This document shows positions 4,099-6,317 of a DNA stretch of 6,317 bases, piece after piece (the stretch's first letter is position 1; the number at the start of each line of letters is the position of its first letter). The notes beneath the pieces are model-generated. The model did no database searches. It was not told where the DNA came from and was given only the letters and a program-made list of their open reading frames with translations. Origin of the DNA: Pseudomonadota bacterium (GTDB lineage: Bacteria > Pseudomonadota > Gammaproteobacteria > Burkholderiales > Gallionellaceae); assembly GCA_021783855.1 (NCBI GenBank), contig JAJXTL010000154.1, forward strand, positions 1 to 6,317. Direction: 5' to 3'. A program made the position numbers and the translations under genes.

Positions 4099-6317
4099 GC
4101 GACTTCCTCCATCGCCAGCATGATCAATGGCTGGCTACTTTCACCCGTGACGATGCGGCGTGCGTCGAGCAAGAGTTTCTTGTGTCCGATCACCGGGAAA
4201 TCATGCGCCATGCTGAAATTTTCCAGCGCCTGATTTTTCGGCAAAATATCTTCCAGCAGCTCGCGCAGAACGGGAATGTCCCACTGCTTGTTGCCTATCT
4301 GGTAAATAAGGCGGCCCAGCGTATTCTGCGCGTCCGTCTGAAAATACCGGTAAAAAGCGCGGCTGGCTGTGATAACGCGCAACTCGCCATCCAACACGAT
4401 CAGCGGTTCGCGTACCGTATTGACAATGCCTTCAAACAATTCTCGCTGCTCATTCACGGCAGCTTCCGCTGCAACGCGGGCACTGATATCGGTAAAGGTC
4501 AGAACCACTCCGTCGATCACATTATCCAGCGTGCGGTAAGGCTGTATGCGCGTCAGATAGCAGGCATCCTTGATGTGCACCTCGCGCTCGAAGGGAATGA
4601 GCGTATCGAGCACAACTCTGGCGTCATTGATCAAATCAATGTCTTCGATGTTGGATTTGATGTCGCTCAAGGGGCGGCCCACGTCTGAATTGACCAGGCG
4701 GTAAATCTTCACCGCATCGCGCGTGATACGTTTGATGCGAAGTTGCATGTCCAAAAACAGGGTGCCGACATTGATGTTATCGAGCAGATTCTTCATGTCG
4801 TTCTGCATGGTGGCAAGCTGCTCTATCTTGGCTTGCAGTTCAGCATTGACGGTTACCAGTTCTTCATTGACTGATTGCAGTTCCTCCTTTGAGGTTTCCA
4901 GTTCCTCGTTGGTCGATTGCAGTTCCTCGTTGGTCGATTGCAACTCTTCATTGGTCGACTTGAGCTCTTCATTGGAAGCCTGCTGTTCCTCGATAGTGGC
5001 CTGCAGGTTTTCCTTGGTATAGGCAAGTTCGCGCTCCAGCTCCTCGATGCGCGTCATTTCGGCATGCACGATGGCAGCGCCTTTGCCGCGTTTGCCGGAT
5101 GTTGCGCGCTGCACATCCTGAAAACTGACCAGGAGCAGTTTCTGCTCCTTGTTTGTGCCTGGCATCTGGCGTATGGAAAAACCCACCGCATGCAATTCGC
5201 TGCCGGTCTTGATTTGCACTTCATGGTTCAAGGTGGGCGAGTTCTCGGTGGCGGCAGCGTTGATGGCGTTGCGCAGTTGCAACTGCAGCCCTTCGCGCGC
5301 CATCTCGACAATATTGAGCGTTGCCTGCCCGGGCGCCGGACGCAGGTATTTTCCGGTGTCGCCGTGCACGTAAAGTATATTGCCTTTTTCATCGGTCACC
5401 ACGGAGGCCGGCGCATAGGTTTGCAGCAATACGCGTTTTGTCAGTTCGGAAAAATTGGTTTCGCGGGGCTTGATACTCACGTCGTCCATTCCTTTTACAT
5501 TGACATCCCGGGCCCACACCAGTCCGCCTGACATCACGGCGACCGTGGAGGCCATGGTGCCGCCCGCACGATACAGCTTCCACTTGCGGTTGATGGCCGA
5601 AAACAGTTCGTGGTGGTTGCCTACGCTCTCGGAAGGCGAGAGGAATAATACACCACCGGGTTTCAATGCGTAGTGAAAAGCGGGGATCAGGCGATTCTGT
5701 ACCTCAGGCTCAAGATAGATCATCAGATTGCGGCAGCTTAACAGATCCAGCTTGGTAAACGGCGGGTCCTTGATGACATTCTGGGTGGCGAAAACCACCA
5801 TTTCGCGGATGTGTTTTTTCACCCGAAAACCCGCATCTTCCCTGACAAAGAAGCGCCGCAGTCGCTCCGCCTCTATGTCCTGTGCGATATTGGGCGGATA
5901 AAAACCTGCACGGGCAATTTGAATAGCATCGTCATCAAGATCGGTTGCAAACAGAAGAACCCTGTATTCCTGCTGGATTTCTTCCATGTATTCCGAGAGC
6001 AGGATGGCGATAGAATAGGCCTCTTCGCCCGTGGCGCAGCCCGCCACCCAGATGCGGAAAACATAGTCTTCCGGTTTGTCCTTGAACAGCTGAGGCAACA
6101 CTTCCAGCTTTAACGCATTGAATGCTTCCGGGTCGCGAAAGAAATTGGTGACATTGATCAAGAGCTCCTTGAACAGCTTGGAAATTTCGCCTGGATGTTC
6201 CTTGAGGTAGCGCGCATAGATATCCAGGTTGTCTATCCCATGCATGGACATGCGCCGCACGATGCGCCGTCCTATGGTGCTTTTCTTGTACTGGGAAAAG
6301 TCGTGGCCGGTATTGCT
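4095..6317 (-). CDS. CheR-type methyltransferase fused to PAS domains (5' end outside window)
   Basis: The frame is open to the right edge, so the N-terminus is missing; 740 residues are visible, numbered here from the edge. Residues 4-17 (GHDFSQYKKSTIGR) match the CheR N-terminal helical domain. The SAM-dependent methyltransferase domain follows to about 245, with TNFFRDPEAF (57-66), the SAM-binding VAGCATGEEAYS (91-102), ATDLD (124-128) and CRNLMIYL (195-202). CheR enzymes methylate receptor glutamates; this one's substrate is unknown. A PAS-like segment lies at about 299-399, a long heptad-repeat helix at 439-494, a second PAS (PAS_10-like) at about 508-614 and a third at about 625-739. 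The protein ends after the last PAS with no kinase, GGDEF or EAL domain. Relatives usually begin with a CheB methylesterase domain, which would lie outside the window; that is inference. The stop codon overlaps the next gene's start (ATGA), implying translational coupling. No membrane segment is visible. Confidence 0.94.
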   Translation of the reverse strand, partial: SNTGHDFSQYKKSTIGRRIVRRMSMHGIDNLDIYARYLKEHPGEISKLFKELLINVTNFFRDPEAFNALKLEVLPQLFKDKPEDYVFRIWVAGCATGEEAYSIAILLSEYMEEIQQEYRVLLFATDLDDDAIQIARAGFYPPNIAQDIEAERLRRFFVREDAGFRVKKHIREMVVFATQNVIKDPPFTKLDLLSCRNLMIYLEPEVQNRLIPAFHYALKPGGVLFLSPSESVGNHHELFSAINRKWKLYRAGGTMASTVAVMSGGLVWARDVNVKGMDDVSIKPRETNFSELTKRVLLQTYAPASVVTDEKGNILYVHGDTGKYLRPAPGQATLNIVEMAREGLQLQLRNAINAAATENSPTLNHEVQIKTGSELHAVGFSIRQMPGTNKEQKLLLVSFQDVQRATSGKRGKGAAIVHAEMTRIEELERELAYTKENLQATIEEQQASNEELKSTNEELQSTNEELQSTNEELETSKEELQSVNEELVTVNAELQAKIEQLATMQNDMKNLLDNINVGTLFLDMQLRIKRITRDAVKIYRLVNSDVGRPLSDIKSNIEDIDLINDARVVLDTLIPFEREVHIKDACYLTRIQPYRTLDNVIDGVVLTFTDISARVAAEAAVNEQRELFEGIVNTVREPLIVLDGELRVITASRAFYRYFQTDAQNTLGRLIYQIGNKQWDIPVLRELLEDILPKNQALENFSMAHDFPVIGHKKLLLDARRIVTGESSQPLIMLAMEEVA
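4106..4110 (-). promoter_or_regulatory. Ribosome binding site of the diguanylate cyclase gene
   Basis: GGAGG lies seven bases before the ATG at 4098 and inside the 3' end of the CheR-PAS gene. With the ATGA start-stop overlap it fixes the cyclase start and supports translational coupling. Confidence 0.85.
4836..5003 (-). repeat. Eight 21-bp in-frame tandem units encoding a heptad helix
   Basis: Eight consecutive 21-base units lie inside the CheR-PAS gene, each encoding one heptad. In protein order they read QATIEEQ, QASNEEL, KSTNEEL, QSTNEEL, QSTNEEL, ETSKEEL, QSVNEEL, VTVNAEL. The two units at 4899-4919 and 4920-4940 are identical at the DNA level; the others are diverged. The product is a continuous coiled-coil signalling helix between PAS-like segments (visible residues 439-494). 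This helix is a known hallmark of CheB/CheR/PAS fusions. The identical pair suggests recent unit duplication or gene conversion. Confidence 0.85.

Noticed and set aside
4017..4688. 223-residue open frame on the plus strand
   Set aside because: It lies opposite the conserved PAS region and cyclase start, has no recognisable domain, and is best explained as an antisense shadow.
4917..5531. 204-residue open frame on the plus strand
   Set aside because: It is antisense to the heptad-repeat and linker region of the CheR-PAS gene; its repetitive residues mirror the 21-bp repeat.
6258..6260. GTG at 6260 as the start of the CheR-PAS gene
   Set aside because: The frame continues open to the window edge and the residues before it (GHDFSQYKKSTIGRR) match the CheR N-terminal domain, so the gene is simply cut by the edge.

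Overview
The window is one strand-biased block of bacterial signal-transduction genes. Every credible gene reads right to left on the minus strand. Balanced base composition by eye, close gene packing, good Shine-Dalgarno sites and the protein families present (CheR-PAS fusion, HELQVHQIELEMQNE-type PAS proteins, NarL-type response regulator, small SAP-like Cys-rich protein) suggest a free-living Proteobacterium. My guess is a Betaproteobacterium of the Gallionellales/Nitrosomonadales/Methylophilales type; this comes from family recollection and was not tested by a search.

Layout in transcription order, from the right edge: (1) 6317-4095, the 3' part of a CheR-type methyltransferase fused to three PAS-like segments and a long heptad-repeat signalling helix, with its 5' end outside the window; (2) 4098-3010, a PAS-GGDEF diguanylate cyclase; (3) 2999-1410, a soluble PAS-PAS histidine kinase of the NarX/DesK (HisKA_3) class; (4) 1417-779, a NarL/FixJ response regulator with a LuxR-type DNA-binding domain; (5) a 91-bp gap with a perfect 24-bp palindrome at 744-767; (6) 687-310, a small basic/coiled-coil protein; (7) 288-88, a 66-residue SAP/Rho-N-like protein with four cysteines. 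The last 87 bases at the left hold two inverted repeats and no gene.

Genes 1 to 4 are tightly coupled: a 4-bp ATGA overlap (1/2), a 10-bp gap (2/3) and an 8-bp overlap (3/4). They are very probably one operon whose promoter lies beyond the right edge. The set joins three signalling outputs: protein methylation (CheR), c-di-GMP synthesis (GGDEF) and transcription (kinase plus regulator). The cyclase and the kinase share a closely related N-terminal helix plus PAS module, so they may respond to a related cue or share a partner. None of the proteins seen here has an evident membrane segment, so sensing is probably cytoplasmic.

The most intriguing non-coding element is the palindrome. It lies just after the regulator's stop codon and just before the two small genes, where it could be an operator for the encoded LuxR-type regulator or a transcript-end hairpin. 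I see no mobile element, CRISPR array, tRNA or rRNA.
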